NCBI RefSeq assembly: GCF_016107555.1
Contig: NZ_JABASU010000021.1
Coordinates: 1-53,545, forward strand
Source of the DNA: Psychrobacter celer
GTDB taxonomy: Bacteria; Pseudomonadota; Gammaproteobacteria; Pseudomonadales; Moraxellaceae
Direction: 5' to 3'
Length of the DNA: 53,545 bases
The notes beneath the pieces were generated by a model. It did no database searches. It saw nothing but the letters and a program-made list of their open reading frames with translations, and was not told where the DNA came from. Below are positions 1 through 9,784 of this stretch, piece after piece; within the stretch, counting starts at the first letter, position 1, and every line of letters starts with the position of its first letter. Position numbers and translations under genes: made by a program.

Positions 1-63
1 ATAGACAGTATATAGCGTTAGACCATACGCCAGCATGAAAAATGTCCATTACACCACAGACAT

Positions 64-98
64 AAAAAAAACCGCAGAGCATATCGCCGTGCGGTTTT
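64..98 (-). terminator. Intrinsic terminator downstream of the thiolase gene
   Basis: A 9-bp stem (68-76 with 90-98, AAAACCGCA/TGCGGTTTT) has a 13-nt loop. Read on the minus strand it is followed by a run of T. It lies about 100 bp beyond the thiolase stop and probably ends that transcript. Confidence 0.75.
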
Positions 99-199
99 GA
101 TACATTTAAGAGCTTGATATATTAAAGAATAAGCAGCCTGACTGCTATTAAGGCTTATATTAATCTAAATAGGTACCTTATTAATCAGGCAACTGCTGA

Positions 200-1381
200 T
201 TAAGCAAGCTCAATGGCTACCGCCACGGCTTCGCCGCCACCGATACATAAGGTCGCCACGCCTTTTTTGCCGCCTGTACGCTTAAGTGAATTGATCAAAG
301 TGACCAATATACGCGCGCCAGAGCATCCAACTGGATGACCAAGAGCACAAGCACCGCCTTCGACGTTGACTTTGGCATGGTCGATATTTAGCTCATCCAT
401 CGCCGCCATCGTGACCATAGCAAAGGCTTCATTGATCTCCCAAAGATCGACGTCAGCGATCGACCAGCCAGCATTAGCAAGGACTTTTTCGATGGCGCCA
501 ATCGGTGCAATGGTAAACTCGCTTGGATGACGAGAGTTAGATGCGGTGGCGATGATACGTGCTTGATAGTCACGACCTTCTTCTTTGGCTTGTGATTCTT
601 TCATCAACACGACTGCTGCTGCACCGTCTGAGATTGAGCTGGCGTTTGCGGCGGTAATGGTACCGTCTTTGGCAAATGCTGGGCGCAGGGCAGGGATGCG
701 CTCGGCGTTGGCCAGACCTGGCTGCTCATCGGTATCGACCGTTTGCTCGCCTTTGCGGGTTTTAAAAGTAACGGGTTCGATCTCATCTTTAAAGTGATCG
801 TCTTTGATTGCTGTCAGCGCACGATTGAGCGATTCGATGGCAAACTCGTCCATTTGCTCACGTGTATAGCCTTTTTCGTCAGCCATTTCTTGGGCAAACA
901 TGCCCATCAGCTTGCCCGTTTCTGCGTCTTCTAAACCATCTAAAAACATATGGTCTTTGACTTCTTTGTGCCCCATACGGTAGCCTGCGCGCGAGCCTGG
1001 CATGATATAAGGAGCGTTGGTCATCGACTCCATACCACCTGCGACTGCGACCTTAAAGCTGCCCGCTTTGATGCCATCGTGAGCCTGCATGACTGCTTTT
1101 AGGCCTGAGCCGCACAGTTTATTTATAGTGACCGCGCCTGTTGCATCAGACAAGCCGGCGTTGCGCATCGCTTGGCGGGCAGGACCCTGACCTAAGCCTG
1201 CTGTCAAAATACAGCCCATAATGACTTCATCAATACTGTCGACATCGACACCTGAGCGCTCGACAGCGGCTTTGATCGCCGCCCCGCCAAGCTCGGTTGC
1301 GCTCACATCTTTTAGCGAGCCTTGAAAACCGCCCATAGGAGTACGGGCACCGTTTAAAATCACAATTGCATCATTTGACAT
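200..1381 (-). CDS. Acetyl-CoA C-acetyltransferase (thiolase)
   Basis: 393-residue type II thiolase, which condenses two acetyl-CoA to acetoacetyl-CoA or cleaves the product. The full catalytic set is visible: nucleophile Cys90 in NKLCGSG, His349 in GACALGHPVG, and Cys379 in the C-terminal LCIGGGEA motif. The length is typical of the biosynthetic/acetoacetate thiolase family. The ATG at 1381 is preceded by AAAGGA at good spacing. No phaB, phaC or ato genes are adjacent, so the choice between polyhydroxybutyrate, ketone-body and fatty-acid roles cannot be made here. It follows hom on the same strand after about 90 bp, where thrC sits in many relatives. Family call is firm; the exact symbol (phaA or atoB) is open. 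Confidence 0.95.
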   Translation of the reverse strand: MSNDAIVILNGARTPMGGFQGSLKDVSATELGGAAIKAAVERSGVDVDSIDEVIMGCILTAGLGQGPARQAMRNAGLSDATGAVTINKLCGSGLKAVMQAHDGIKAGSFKVAVAGGMESMTNAPYIMPGSRAGYRMGHKEVKDHMFLDGLEDAETGKLMGMFAQEMADEKGYTREQMDEFAIESLNRALTAIKDDHFKDEIEPVTFKTRKGEQTVDTDEQPGLANAERIPALRPAFAKDGTITAANASSISDGAAAVVLMKESQAKEEGRDYQARIIATASNSRHPSEFTIAPIGAIEKVLANAGWSIADVDLWEINEAFAMVTMAAMDELNIDHAKVNVEGGACALGHPVGCSGARILVTLINSLKRTGGKKGVATLCIGGGEAVAVAIELA

Positions 1382-1471
1382 CGTTATTATTCCTTTTTAC
1401 GTATTTAAATGAACGTGTGGCACTTTTTGGCCAAACGCTGACAGGCTAGCAGCTATCCATCTTGCTGTTGT

Positions 1472-2815
1472 TTACGCTAGCTCATCTAGGCGAATGCGTA
1501 CTACTTTATCAGTAATTGTGTCTAGTTTTTCGATTTTTTCGATGGCCAGATTCATGCGGCGCTCAACCACAGGCAGCGTCAAGATAATGACAGGCACCTG
1601 ACCAACCTTGTGCGCCGGTTTCTGCAAAATCGCATCGATATTGATACCTGCATCGCTGAGGATACGCGTGATATCGGCCAGCACTCCTGGGCTATCATAA
1701 GCATGGACGCGCAAGTAGTAACCCGTGGTCATCTGCTCGGCGCGTAGGATCGGTGTGTCAGATAATTGCTCAGGGATAAACGCTAGGTGCGGCACATGGT
1801 GACCGTTGTTGCTTTTATCGTCGGCATCCTTGCTACCTAACACACGTACCAAGTCCATGACATCCGCCATCACCGCCGACGCGGTCGCGCCTGCACCGGC
1901 GCCATCACCGCAGTACAAGGTCTGCCCGAGTGGGTGTGAATTGACCAAGACTGCGTTTTTTACGCCATTGACATTGGCCAAAAGAGCGTCTTGCGGGATG
2001 AGGGTCGGATGGACACGCAGCTCGATACCAGTCGCAGCATCGTCGCCTGTGCCATCACGGCGCACCGCAAAACCTAAATGCTTGATACGATAGCCCAGCT
2101 CTTCGGCATAGTTGACGTCTTGTAAGGTGATACCTGTGATGCCTTCGCAATATACCTTATCAAACTGTAGCGGGATACCAAAGGCGATAGAGGCCAATAA
2201 GGCCAGCTTATGCGCCGCATCGATACCCTCGACATCGAACGTTGGGTCAGCTTCGGCATATCCTAACGCTTGGGCTTCGCTCAGTACATCAGCAAACGGG
2301 CGACCCTTATCACGCATTTCTGTCATGATAAAGTTGCCCGTGCCGTTGATGATGCCGGCCAGCCACTCTATTTTATTGGCCGCCAAGGCTTCACGCATCA
2401 CTTTGATGATTGGAATACCGCCTGCGACTGCTGCCTCGTATGCCACATGGACATGGTGTTCTTCTGCAAAAGCAAAGATCTCATTGCCGTGTTCGGCGAG
2501 TAAGGCTTTGTTTGCGGTGACCACATGCTTACCGTTTTTGATGGCATGCATGATGACTTCGCGGGCGAGTGTGGTGCCGCCGATCACCTCGATCACGATG
2601 TCGACATTGTCGCTTGCCGCAATTGCCATCAAGTCACTGCTTTGCATGATATTGGGATCAATATCATCACGATGACGGCGCGTACCCACTTCGGTAATGG
2701 TAATGTCTTGGCCGCTGCGGCGTTTTAGCTCATCTAAATTGTCATTGATTAGATTGATCACGCCCGTTCCGACGGTGCCTAGACCAAGTATCGCTAGTTT
2801 GATGGAATGACTCAC
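1472..2815 (-). CDS. hom: Homoserine dehydrogenase
   Basis: 447-residue monofunctional homoserine dehydrogenase, which reduces aspartate semialdehyde to homoserine in the threonine/methionine branch. Residues 1-130 form a Rossmann domain with GLGTVGTG at 11-18. The catalytic domain holds the TANKALLAEHG and GTGNFIMTEM motifs. The last 85 or so residues form an ACT domain (YLRVHAYDSPGVLADI), the usual site of threonine feedback. No aspartokinase is fused. The gene lies downstream of dsbC on the same strand, an order also common in pseudomonads and Acinetobacter, but with a gap of about 270 bp and with a thiolase instead of thrC following. Confidence 0.97.
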   Translation of the reverse strand: MSHSIKLAILGLGTVGTGVINLINDNLDELKRRSGQDITITEVGTRRHRDDIDPNIMQSSDLMAIAASDNVDIVIEVIGGTTLAREVIMHAIKNGKHVVTANKALLAEHGNEIFAFAEEHHVHVAYEAAVAGGIPIIKVMREALAANKIEWLAGIINGTGNFIMTEMRDKGRPFADVLSEAQALGYAEADPTFDVEGIDAAHKLALLASIAFGIPLQFDKVYCEGITGITLQDVNYAEELGYRIKHLGFAVRRDGTGDDAATGIELRVHPTLIPQDALLANVNGVKNAVLVNSHPLGQTLYCGDGAGAGATASAVMADVMDLVRVLGSKDADDKSNNGHHVPHLAFIPEQLSDTPILRAEQMTTGYYLRVHAYDSPGVLADITRILSDAGINIDAILQKPAHKVGQVPVIILTLPVVERRMNLAIEKIEKLDTITDKVVRIRLDELA

Positions 2816-3087
2816 AGTATCCTCAAGAGGTTAAATATAAGACGCCCAGCATAACACTGCTATCAGATAAATGCGCTGGTCGTATCGAGCATACGGTGGG
2901 CGCAAATGTCGTTTGTGATAGGGTTATCAAGGCGTCATTATCGTTGAATAAAAAAGACTCACATTGATGTTTACACTACGGTTGTGTTGCTGATTTTTTA
3001 TGACGCTTCATCGTATCATACCGACATGCAGTTGTGACGTCTACCCAAACTGACTGTCGCCAAAGTCAACGATATGACAGCAGCGTG

Positions 3088-3939
3088 TTAGCTGGCGTCA
3101 ATCGCTGTTTGTGCCAGCTGCTCAGCCGGCAGATAGCCACCGATTTGCTGTCCAGACTCCGTAAAAATAGCTGGCGTACCGCGCACGCCCAATCTTGCGC
3201 CTAGTGCCATATGCGCTGCGACTGGGTTTTCGCAGCTAGGCGCTTGCACATTGGCGCCCATTTTTGCTTGATTCATAGCGGCATGGCGATCTTGGCTACA
3301 CCAGATTGCCTCCATTTTGGGTACCGATGCTTGGCTACGAGGCCACGCCAAATAACGCACTTCAATACCGCGCGCATTGATATCAGCCATCTCTTCATGC
3401 AGCTTGGTGCAATAAGGGCAGTCGGCATCGGTAAACGAGTAAACCACCGCTTTGGTCTCACCCTTGGCTGGGTAAATAATCAGCTCATCTTTATCGACCG
3501 CTTGCAATGCTTTTTGGGCGGTATTGGCCACCAATGCGGCGCTGATATCGACCGGCGCGCCGTCACCGACCGCGATGATCTGACCTTGAATGATGTGCTT
3601 GCCCGACTTATCCGTAAAAAAAGACGGTAGCCCTTCAGCAGTCGCCCAATAGATACCGTCCATATCTGTCGGTACGGCTGAGAGGATAGTCTCCTCAATC
3701 CCCGAGGCTTTGAGGTTTTCTTGCAACGCGCTGACCACCGCTGCATCACTCGCTGCCGATACCGTCTTTGTATTTGCCTGAGTGCTATTGACCACATCGG
3801 TGTTGCTGGTAGCATCGGCGGCATTGTTTGAGCAGCCAGCAGCAATGGCGACCAATAACGCCCCCATCATAACGCGTGATAGGTGGGTTTTGCGAAATCC
3901 AATGACAGCGTGGGCTTTTTGGGTGATGGAGGATGACAT
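3088..3939 (-). CDS. dsbC: Thiol:disulfide interchange protein DsbC family, probable lipoprotein
   Basis: 283 residues. It has a DsbC-type N-terminal dimerisation region (about 65-145) and a thioredoxin fold with the redox motif CPYC at 174-177 and the cis-Pro loop RGTPAIF. The family isomerises wrong disulfides in periplasmic proteins and is kept reduced by DsbD. The signal segment is unusual: a hydrophobic stretch ends in VAIAAGC with Cys36, a good lipobox, followed by a linker of about 25 residues rich in N, S, T and A. This suggests lipid anchoring instead of a soluble periplasmic form. The start at 3939 leaves about 20 residues before the hydrophobic core; Met24 or Met25 (MMGALLV) are possible shorter starts. 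It precedes hom on the same strand. Confidence 0.9.
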   Translation of the reverse strand: MSSSITQKAHAVIGFRKTHLSRVMMGALLVAIAAGCSNNAADATSNTDVVNSTQANTKTVSAASDAAVVSALQENLKASGIEETILSAVPTDMDGIYWATAEGLPSFFTDKSGKHIIQGQIIAVGDGAPVDISAALVANTAQKALQAVDKDELIIYPAKGETKAVVYSFTDADCPYCTKLHEEMADINARGIEVRYLAWPRSQASVPKMEAIWCSQDRHAAMNQAKMGANVQAPSCENPVAAHMALGARLGVRGTPAIFTESGQQIGGYLPAEQLAQTAIDAS

Positions 3940-4601
3940 ATAAGTTTCCTGTAGGCATTGCGCCTAATCATAAATGCGTCGGCATAAAACAAATAAACGC
4001 TATTGCGTGCAGTATGGGGCAACGTGAGAAAAGTGCCGCCATCATGCCAGACTGTGATCGTGGATATAGCGCTTATCAATAAAAGTTAAAAGGTTCAATA
4101 TAAAGGGGTTTTTCTCTCAAACGAGAAACGTCCCCACTTGATAATGCCGCTTATCTTAACATATTTATGATAAATAATAGCCATCGCTGAGCAGGTACAG
4201 CGATGGTCAGGTACGGCGATCTTATACACTTCTATGACGGCGCTAAATAAATACCATCAGCACGTGGCGCATAGTAGTTGTTGTGTCCGTTTTATTTAGG
4301 GCTGATGATATCTAAAATGACGTCGTCGCGGTGTTGAAAAACATAACGTTTATACACCTAAATTCAAAAAACACGATACATTTGTACTATGTAATATCAA
4401 AGCTTGGCTAGTTACTATCAATGTTTAGCTACCGTGCTAAGCCACAACATCTGGTTATGATGTTTGATTGTAATGTTCGAGCAGATAGTCTACTGCTAAT
4501 GGCATTGTTTTTGCTAAAAATTTATATAAATTCTTTATATATGTCCCTTTAATAGTATTTATTTCAATCACTAATTTCAATGATTGCGCTAAGGAGCCCA
4601 C
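3940..4601. other. Intergenic region between divergent dsbC and the DUF808 gene
   Basis: 662 bp with no credible gene. It must hold the dsbC promoter (minus) and the DUF808 promoter (plus). The stretch 4505-4545 is very AT-rich with several TATA-like hexamers, a plausible promoter for the DUF808 gene, but no single -35/-10 pair stands out. A short imperfect direct repeat (CAGGTACRGCGAT, twice) lies near 4192-4222. Confidence 0.5.
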
Positions 4602-5528
4602 ATGGCAGGTGCCAGTTTATTAACCCTACTCGATGATATCAGTGTGATATTGGATGACGTCTCCGTCATGACCAAAGTCGCAGCCAAAAAAACCGCGGGG
4701 GTGCTGGGCGATGATTTGGCGCTAAACGCAGAGCAAGTCACGGGGGTCAAGGCCAACCGCGAGCTACCAGTGGTGTGGGCGGTCGCCAAAGGTTCTTTTG
4801 TCAATAAGCTAATATTAGTCCCAGCGGCACTTATTATTAGTGCTATTTACCCGCCTTTAGTGACATTTTTATTGATGTGTGGCGGGTTGTTTTTGGTTTA
4901 TGAGGGTGCAGAAAAAGTCATTCATCGATTTTGGCCGCATGCTTTGCCGCATGATGAAGAGCAAAACGCTCGCCGGCAGGCCAATGCCGATGAAACCGTC
5001 GACTTAGTCGCCTTTGAAAAAGACAAAATCAAAGGGGCGATACGGACCGATTTTATTTTATCGGCTGAGATTATCGTCATTGCCCTAGGGGCAACGGCAA
5101 GCGCTACCTTGTTAGAACGCAGTTTGGTATTGTCCATTTTGGCAATTGGTATTACCATCGGTATTTATGGTTTGGTCGCTGGTATTGTCAAAATAGATGA
5201 TGCAGGCCTACATCTGATGGAGCAAGAAAGTACGTTTAAACAAAAATTGGGTAAGGTGATGTTTGCCGCCGCGCCGAAGCTGATGAAGTTTTTATCCATC
5301 GCAGGGACATTGGCCATGTTCTTAGTGGGTGGTGGTATCTTGGTGCATGGTATTGGCTTTTTGCATCACGGTGTCGAGGATATCGCCCATTTGACGGGTA
5401 TCTTTGAGAGCGTGACCACCGCTATCTTAAATGGGGTCATCGGTTTTATTATCGGTGCTATTATCGTTGGGATCTTCACTATCGTTGGCAAAATGCGTGA
5501 CGACGATACAAAGTCAGCGACGCACTAA
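4602..5528 (+). CDS. DUF808 family inner-membrane protein (YedI-like)
   Basis: 308 residues. The start MAGASLLTLLDDISVILDDV and the following VMTKVAAKKTAGVLGDDLA are the hallmark of the DUF808/YedI family, present in many proteobacteria and without established function. A soluble N-terminus of about 65 residues is followed by membrane segments near 68-105, a charged cytoplasmic loop (about 110-145), and further hydrophobic stretches near 150-200 and 225-300. The ATG at 4602 has AAGGAG upstream. It is monocistronic, bounded downstream by a shared terminator with convergent rne. Confidence 0.9.
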   Translation: MAGASLLTLLDDISVILDDVSVMTKVAAKKTAGVLGDDLALNAEQVTGVKANRELPVVWAVAKGSFVNKLILVPAALIISAIYPPLVTFLLMCGGLFLVYEGAEKVIHRFWPHALPHDEEQNARRQANADETVDLVAFEKDKIKGAIRTDFILSAEIIVIALGATASATLLERSLVLSILAIGITIGIYGLVAGIVKIDDAGLHLMEQESTFKQKLGKVMFAAAPKLMKFLSIAGTLAMFLVGGGILVHGIGFLHHGVEDIAHLTGIFESVTTAILNGVIGFIIGAIIVGIFTIVGKMRDDDTKSATH

Positions 5529-5580
5529 GCTTGCATGACGTTAAACAGATAACGCATTACTCAGCAAAGTGAAGAAAAAT

Positions 5581-5612
5581 AAAAGCCCCGATAGTTCACT
5601 ATCGGGGCTTTT
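5581..5612. terminator. Bidirectional terminator between the DUF808 gene and rne
   Basis: Perfect 14-bp stem (5581-5594 with 5599-5612, AAAAGCCCCGATAG and its complement) with a 4-nt loop TTCA, flanked by A and T runs. It can serve both convergent genes. Confidence 0.85.
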
Positions 5613-5674
5613 GAGTATCTATGCTTGTACTGTATCTAATAATACAAGCGGTCTAATAGTACAAGCGACGGTGA

Positions 5675-8600
5675 TTAACTGTCTGCTTGCTTATCGGCAT
5701 CCTCAGCGTCTGTCTTTTCAGCTTGTGTCGGCTTTTTGTGCTCAGTCTTTGGCTTACGACTGCGCGCCTTAGGAACCTTTGGTGTGGTCAAGTTAAACAT
5801 GCCAGTCTGTGGCAATAACTGCTCGGCCACATTTTCAATCATGTTTTTATAACTGGCGATCGTGGTTTTAGACTTGGCCGATTGGCTGTCTTCCTTTTCT
5901 GCGCCTTTGTCTGCGTCTTTAGACGGCGCCTCTGACTCAGATGTATCGCTTTGCTGGGCGACTTCGCTGTCAGACTCAGCCGTCTTTGTGCGAGTATCGG
6001 CATTGTCAACATGGTCAGTTGATGGACTAGTAGCAGGCGCCACGTTTTCATCGGCTTTTAGCAGCTGCTCACTTTCAGTGCTGACATCGTCTGCCTGTGC
6101 TTGATTGGCTAGGGCAGTCGCATCGACATCATGAGCGTCCACCTCGTCTGCCTGATAATCAGGATGCTGACCACGTGGGTCGTTGCTAGCACGTTTGCCG
6201 ATCTCTCGCGGCGCGACCGCTGTTTTGCCTTGAGCGACAGCAAACTGACTAACGGCCTGAGTCATCGCTTCAAAGCGCGCCAGATAGTCTGCCGCCAATG
6301 GCTGGTAGCCATAGTTGCTAAAGTCAAAGTCTAGAGCCTGAGCGTCAGCAACTGGCAGCTGTGCTTGCGCGGTGTCAGCAGGTTTTGCTTGCTGTGAGTG
6401 CGCTTCGATAGCTGCGATAAAGCAGCGGATCACACCGTCATTTTTTAGACGGCTTTCGGCATCGGTGAGTGCTTGACGCACAAAGTCACCAACGCTACCA
6501 CGCACCGTTGGTACAGGTGTTGCCGATTCTACCGCTGGCTGCTCAGTGGACTGGGACTGTGCCTGCTGACGACGCACGACACGTGGGTCGTTACTGGCCT
6601 GTCCAAATTTCTGAGCGGTGACGTAACGGTTGGCAAACAAGGCATCATGCGTGAGCAAAGGTGCTGCGCTAACGTCCGCATCGGCTTTATCCGCAGTAGG
6701 GCTGCTTTGGGCACTTATGCTCTGTGTGCCTTTGGCAGTGGCGTGCGTCTGTGTTGCAGCGTTGCCATTTGCATTGCCGGTATCACGGTCACCTGTGTTT
6801 GCCGCGGTGTCTTGCGACTTGGTGGCAGCAGCGCTATCAGCCGGCGCTGGGGCTGAAGCTGAGCGCGTAGTAGGGCTCTGCGCAGCTGATGACTCGTCGG
6901 CGGTCGGCTGTTTAGCAGTTGCCTGCTCGTTAGCGGTTGCCGCTTTGCTGTGCGCCGCTTTATCACCGCTGGTATCTGCCTGTGCCGTAGTGCCGTTTTT
7001 ACCAGATTTCTCGACGCTTTGGCTATTTGCTGACTGCTTATCGGCAGGCGTTTTTTGCGCATTACCTTTGGCCGTAGTTGCTTGACCAGCGTCTTTTTTG
7101 CTCGCAGTGTCGTTTGCTGTACTGTCATTTGCTGAATGGGGCTTGTCAGCAGATGAGTGTTTGGCAGAGGCCGGCTTGCTATCATCTAAGGATAGGTGCA
7201 CCACTTCTGGCGATTTTAGCATCGCTGGGGCTTCGTTGACCTGCAGTATGACTTCGTTTGGGTCTTGGTTACGGCGCGTGTTCGCGGCTTGTTTGCTGGT
7301 GTGTGCTTCGCCGTTTTTGCCAGAGGACTGCTTGATGCTATCAGAGGTAAGCGTCTCACCGCGTTCTAGCTTGCCGCGTGAACCGCGTTGGCTGTGCGAT
7401 TTGCGTTTATTGAGCGGCTGCTCGTCTGCTGCCTTACGCTCACCAGTATCGCGGCCGTTGTCTTGGCGGTTGTTGCGACTGCGCTCACTGCTACGTCTAT
7501 TGTCTTGCTGACGTTTATTTGGCTGCTCGTTTGCGCTTTCGGCAGCATCTGAGCTGCTTTGGGTCTCAGCGCTTACGTTTTGGTTACTCTCGCTATTTTG
7601 CTCTTTGCGTTGACGCGGCTTAGCAGAGCGAGACTTACGTGATTTGCGTCTTCTTCTGTCGTCGTTGCTCTCTTCGTTTTTATTGTCTGAGCTGCGACGC
7701 GCTTGCTGGCGGTTGGCGCTGTCTGATTTGCCATCGGTGTGCTGCTCAGGGGCTTGCGAGTTTTGCTCGGTGCTCGCGTTACGGCTTTCGACACTAAGCG
7801 CGCTGTTATCGATTTGACCAAAAGCGCCTAAGCTTTGTGCGCCAGTGTTGACCAAGGCTTCGATTGCCTCGGCAGCATCACGGCTGCTCACGGCAGGCGT
7901 GGTTGATGCTTGCGGTGCCTGAGCAAACAGGTTGGATAGCCAAGCAACGGCTTGCGGCTGGGCGGTGGTCACACTCGCTGATGGCGTGGCTGCTGGTTGA
8001 GGCTTATCCGCTTGCGGCGCGCGTGTCGCGGCCGCGGTGTTGGTGCTGTTGTTTTGACGACGATCGTTTTGATGACGGTCTTTTTGATGGCGTTCGGTTT
8101 GTTGTGCGCTGTTGTTTTGTGTTTGCGCAGGAGCGTTTGACGGTGTCTGGGCGCGGCTTTTGTTTTTCTGTGCTGCGCTTTTATCGCTGCTCTGGCGCGG
8201 CTGACGCGTTGGCTGCTGCTCAGGGCGTTCGTTGTCCGCCGTTTGCCAGTCGACATCGTAGCCCAAATCGCTGTGCTCTTGCTGCTGGGTGTCGGTGATA
8301 CGCTCGTAGCTGGATGGGGCAAAACCGTCGCGGTTAAAATGTAGCTTAAAGTTTGGTGACTCAAGATGCGCGTGCGGCAAAATAGTAATACGCGTGCCGC
8401 TGTCTTGCTCCAGATAAACTAAGCTGTCACGTTTTTCATTCAACAAAAATGCCGCGATATCGGTCGGTACTTCGGCCTGTACTTCACCTTGACGCTCTTT
8501 TAGGGCGATCTGCTCGATTTGACGCATAATCGATAGCGATAATGAGCGCAAATCACGAATCATACCGTTGCCATGACAGCGCGGGCAGATATAGCCGGTT

Positions 8601-9784
8601 GATTCTTCAAGTGAGGGACGCAAGCGCTGACGGCTCATCTCCATCAAACCAAATTTAGAGATATCACCGAACTGCACGCGGGCGCGGTCGTATTTGGTCG
8701 CATCAATCAGACGTTTTTCGACTTCTTTTTGATGCTTGTTGTCATTCATGTCAATAAAATCAATGACAATCAAGCCGCCCATATCGCGCAGACGCAGTTG
8801 ACGAGCGATCTCATCGGCAGCTTCTAGGTTGGTATGATAAGCGGTTTCGGCGACATCTGAGCCTTTGGTTGACTTGGCGGAGTTGATATCGATAGAGACC
8901 AGCGCTTCGGTTTGATCAATGACGATAGAGCCACCTGAGGGCAAGCGCACTTCGCGCTGATAGGCTGTCTCGATTTGCTTTTCGATATTAAAGCGCGAAA
9001 ACATCGGCTCATAATCGGTGTATTTGCGCAGTTTTTCGGCTTGTTTTGGCATGACAGCATCGATGAAGCTAGCCGCCTCAACGTATGCGTTTTCGTTATC
9101 GATCCAAATCTCAGCGATATCGTCACGCAGATAGTCACGCACGGCACGGGTGACGACGCCAGCTTCTTGATGCACTAAGCGCGGTGATGGGTATTTTTTA
9201 TTCTGTTCTTGGATGGCTTGCCAGATGTTGAGCAAGTGATTGAGATCGTGCTGCAAGTCTTCTTGAGTTTTACCGATACCAGCGGTGCGGATGATGACAC
9301 TCATGCCTTTTGGCAAGTCAAGATTGCCTAGCATGCGCTTCATGTCTTCACGCAGTTTGCCTGATATTTGGCGTGAGATACCGCCGCCACGAGGGTTGTT
9401 GGGCATCAATACCAAATAACGGCCAGCGAGTGATACATAAGTCGATAGGGCGGCGCCTTTGTTACCGCGCTCTTCTTTTTCGACCTGAACGATTAGCTCG
9501 TCGCCTTCTTTGATGAGCTTTTTGATGTTTTCATCACGTGGGTTGCCGCTTAGATACTCAGCAGAGATTTCACGAATCGGTAAAAAGCCTTGACGCTGTG
9601 AGCCGTATTCGACAAACACCGCTTCAAGCGATGGCTCGACACGGGTCACGTGGCCTTTATAAATATTGGATTTTTTTTGTTCGCGGGTGCGGTTTTCTAG
9701 ATCAAAATCGTATAGATGGTTGCCTTTACAAAGGGCGACGCGAATCTCTTCGTTTTGAGTGGCGTTGATCAAAATGCGTTTCAT
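5675..9784 (-). CDS. rne: Ribonuclease E
   Basis: 1369-residue endoribonuclease, the core of the RNA degradosome. The N-terminal catalytic half (about 1-520) contains the S1 domain, the DNase I-like active site with Asp299 (VSIDIN) and Asp342 (VIDFID), and the Zn-link Cys400/Cys403 (CPRC). All sit four residues earlier than in E. coli RNase E (D303, D346, C404, C407), so catalysis should be intact. From about residue 520 the chain is low-complexity and charged (Q, A, S, T, K, D, E), an Arg/Lys/Ser-rich block falls near 690-810, and two ASNDPR motifs place NDPR at 1065-1068 and 1201-1204. The C-terminal 60 residues regain order and basic charge. At 1369 residues it is well over the 1061 of E. 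coli. The leader is about 400 bp or longer, fitting RNase E autoregulation. Confidence 0.97.
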   Translation of the reverse strand: MKRILINATQNEEIRVALCKGNHLYDFDLENRTREQKKSNIYKGHVTRVEPSLEAVFVEYGSQRQGFLPIREISAEYLSGNPRDENIKKLIKEGDELIVQVEKEERGNKGAALSTYVSLAGRYLVLMPNNPRGGGISRQISGKLREDMKRMLGNLDLPKGMSVIIRTAGIGKTQEDLQHDLNHLLNIWQAIQEQNKKYPSPRLVHQEAGVVTRAVRDYLRDDIAEIWIDNENAYVEAASFIDAVMPKQAEKLRKYTDYEPMFSRFNIEKQIETAYQREVRLPSGGSIVIDQTEALVSIDINSAKSTKGSDVAETAYHTNLEAADEIARQLRLRDMGGLIVIDFIDMNDNKHQKEVEKRLIDATKYDRARVQFGDISKFGLMEMSRQRLRPSLEESTGYICPRCHGNGMIRDLRSLSLSIMRQIEQIALKERQGEVQAEVPTDIAAFLLNEKRDSLVYLEQDSGTRITILPHAHLESPNFKLHFNRDGFAPSSYERITDTQQQEHSDLGYDVDWQTADNERPEQQPTRQPRQSSDKSAAQKNKSRAQTPSNAPAQTQNNSAQQTERHQKDRHQNDRRQNNSTNTAAATRAPQADKPQPAATPSASVTTAQPQAVAWLSNLFAQAPQASTTPAVSSRDAAEAIEALVNTGAQSLGAFGQIDNSALSVESRNASTEQNSQAPEQHTDGKSDSANRQQARRSSDNKNEESNDDRRRRKSRKSRSAKPRQRKEQNSESNQNVSAETQSSSDAAESANEQPNKRQQDNRRSSERSRNNRQDNGRDTGERKAADEQPLNKRKSHSQRGSRGKLERGETLTSDSIKQSSGKNGEAHTSKQAANTRRNQDPNEVILQVNEAPAMLKSPEVVHLSLDDSKPASAKHSSADKPHSANDSTANDTASKKDAGQATTAKGNAQKTPADKQSANSQSVEKSGKNGTTAQADTSGDKAAHSKAATANEQATAKQPTADESSAAQSPTTRSASAPAPADSAAATKSQDTAANTGDRDTGNANGNAATQTHATAKGTQSISAQSSPTADKADADVSAAPLLTHDALFANRYVTAQKFGQASNDPRVVRRQQAQSQSTEQPAVESATPVPTVRGSVGDFVRQALTDAESRLKNDGVIRCFIAAIEAHSQQAKPADTAQAQLPVADAQALDFDFSNYGYQPLAADYLARFEAMTQAVSQFAVAQGKTAVAPREIGKRASNDPRGQHPDYQADEVDAHDVDATALANQAQADDVSTESEQLLKADENVAPATSPSTDHVDNADTRTKTAESDSEVAQQSDTSESEAPSKDADKGAEKEDSQSAKSKTTIASYKNMIENVAEQLLPQTGMFNLTTPKVPKARSRKPKTEHKKPTQAEKTDAEDADKQADS

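Noticed and set aside
3867..4079. 70-residue minus-strand frame overlapping the dsbC start
   Set aside because: Overlaps the dsbC signal region in another frame and has no start signals.
7098..7511. Plus-strand open frames inside rne (for example 137 and 151 residues)
   Set aside because: They are shadows of the low-complexity RNase E tail; their composition reflects the opposite-strand codons.
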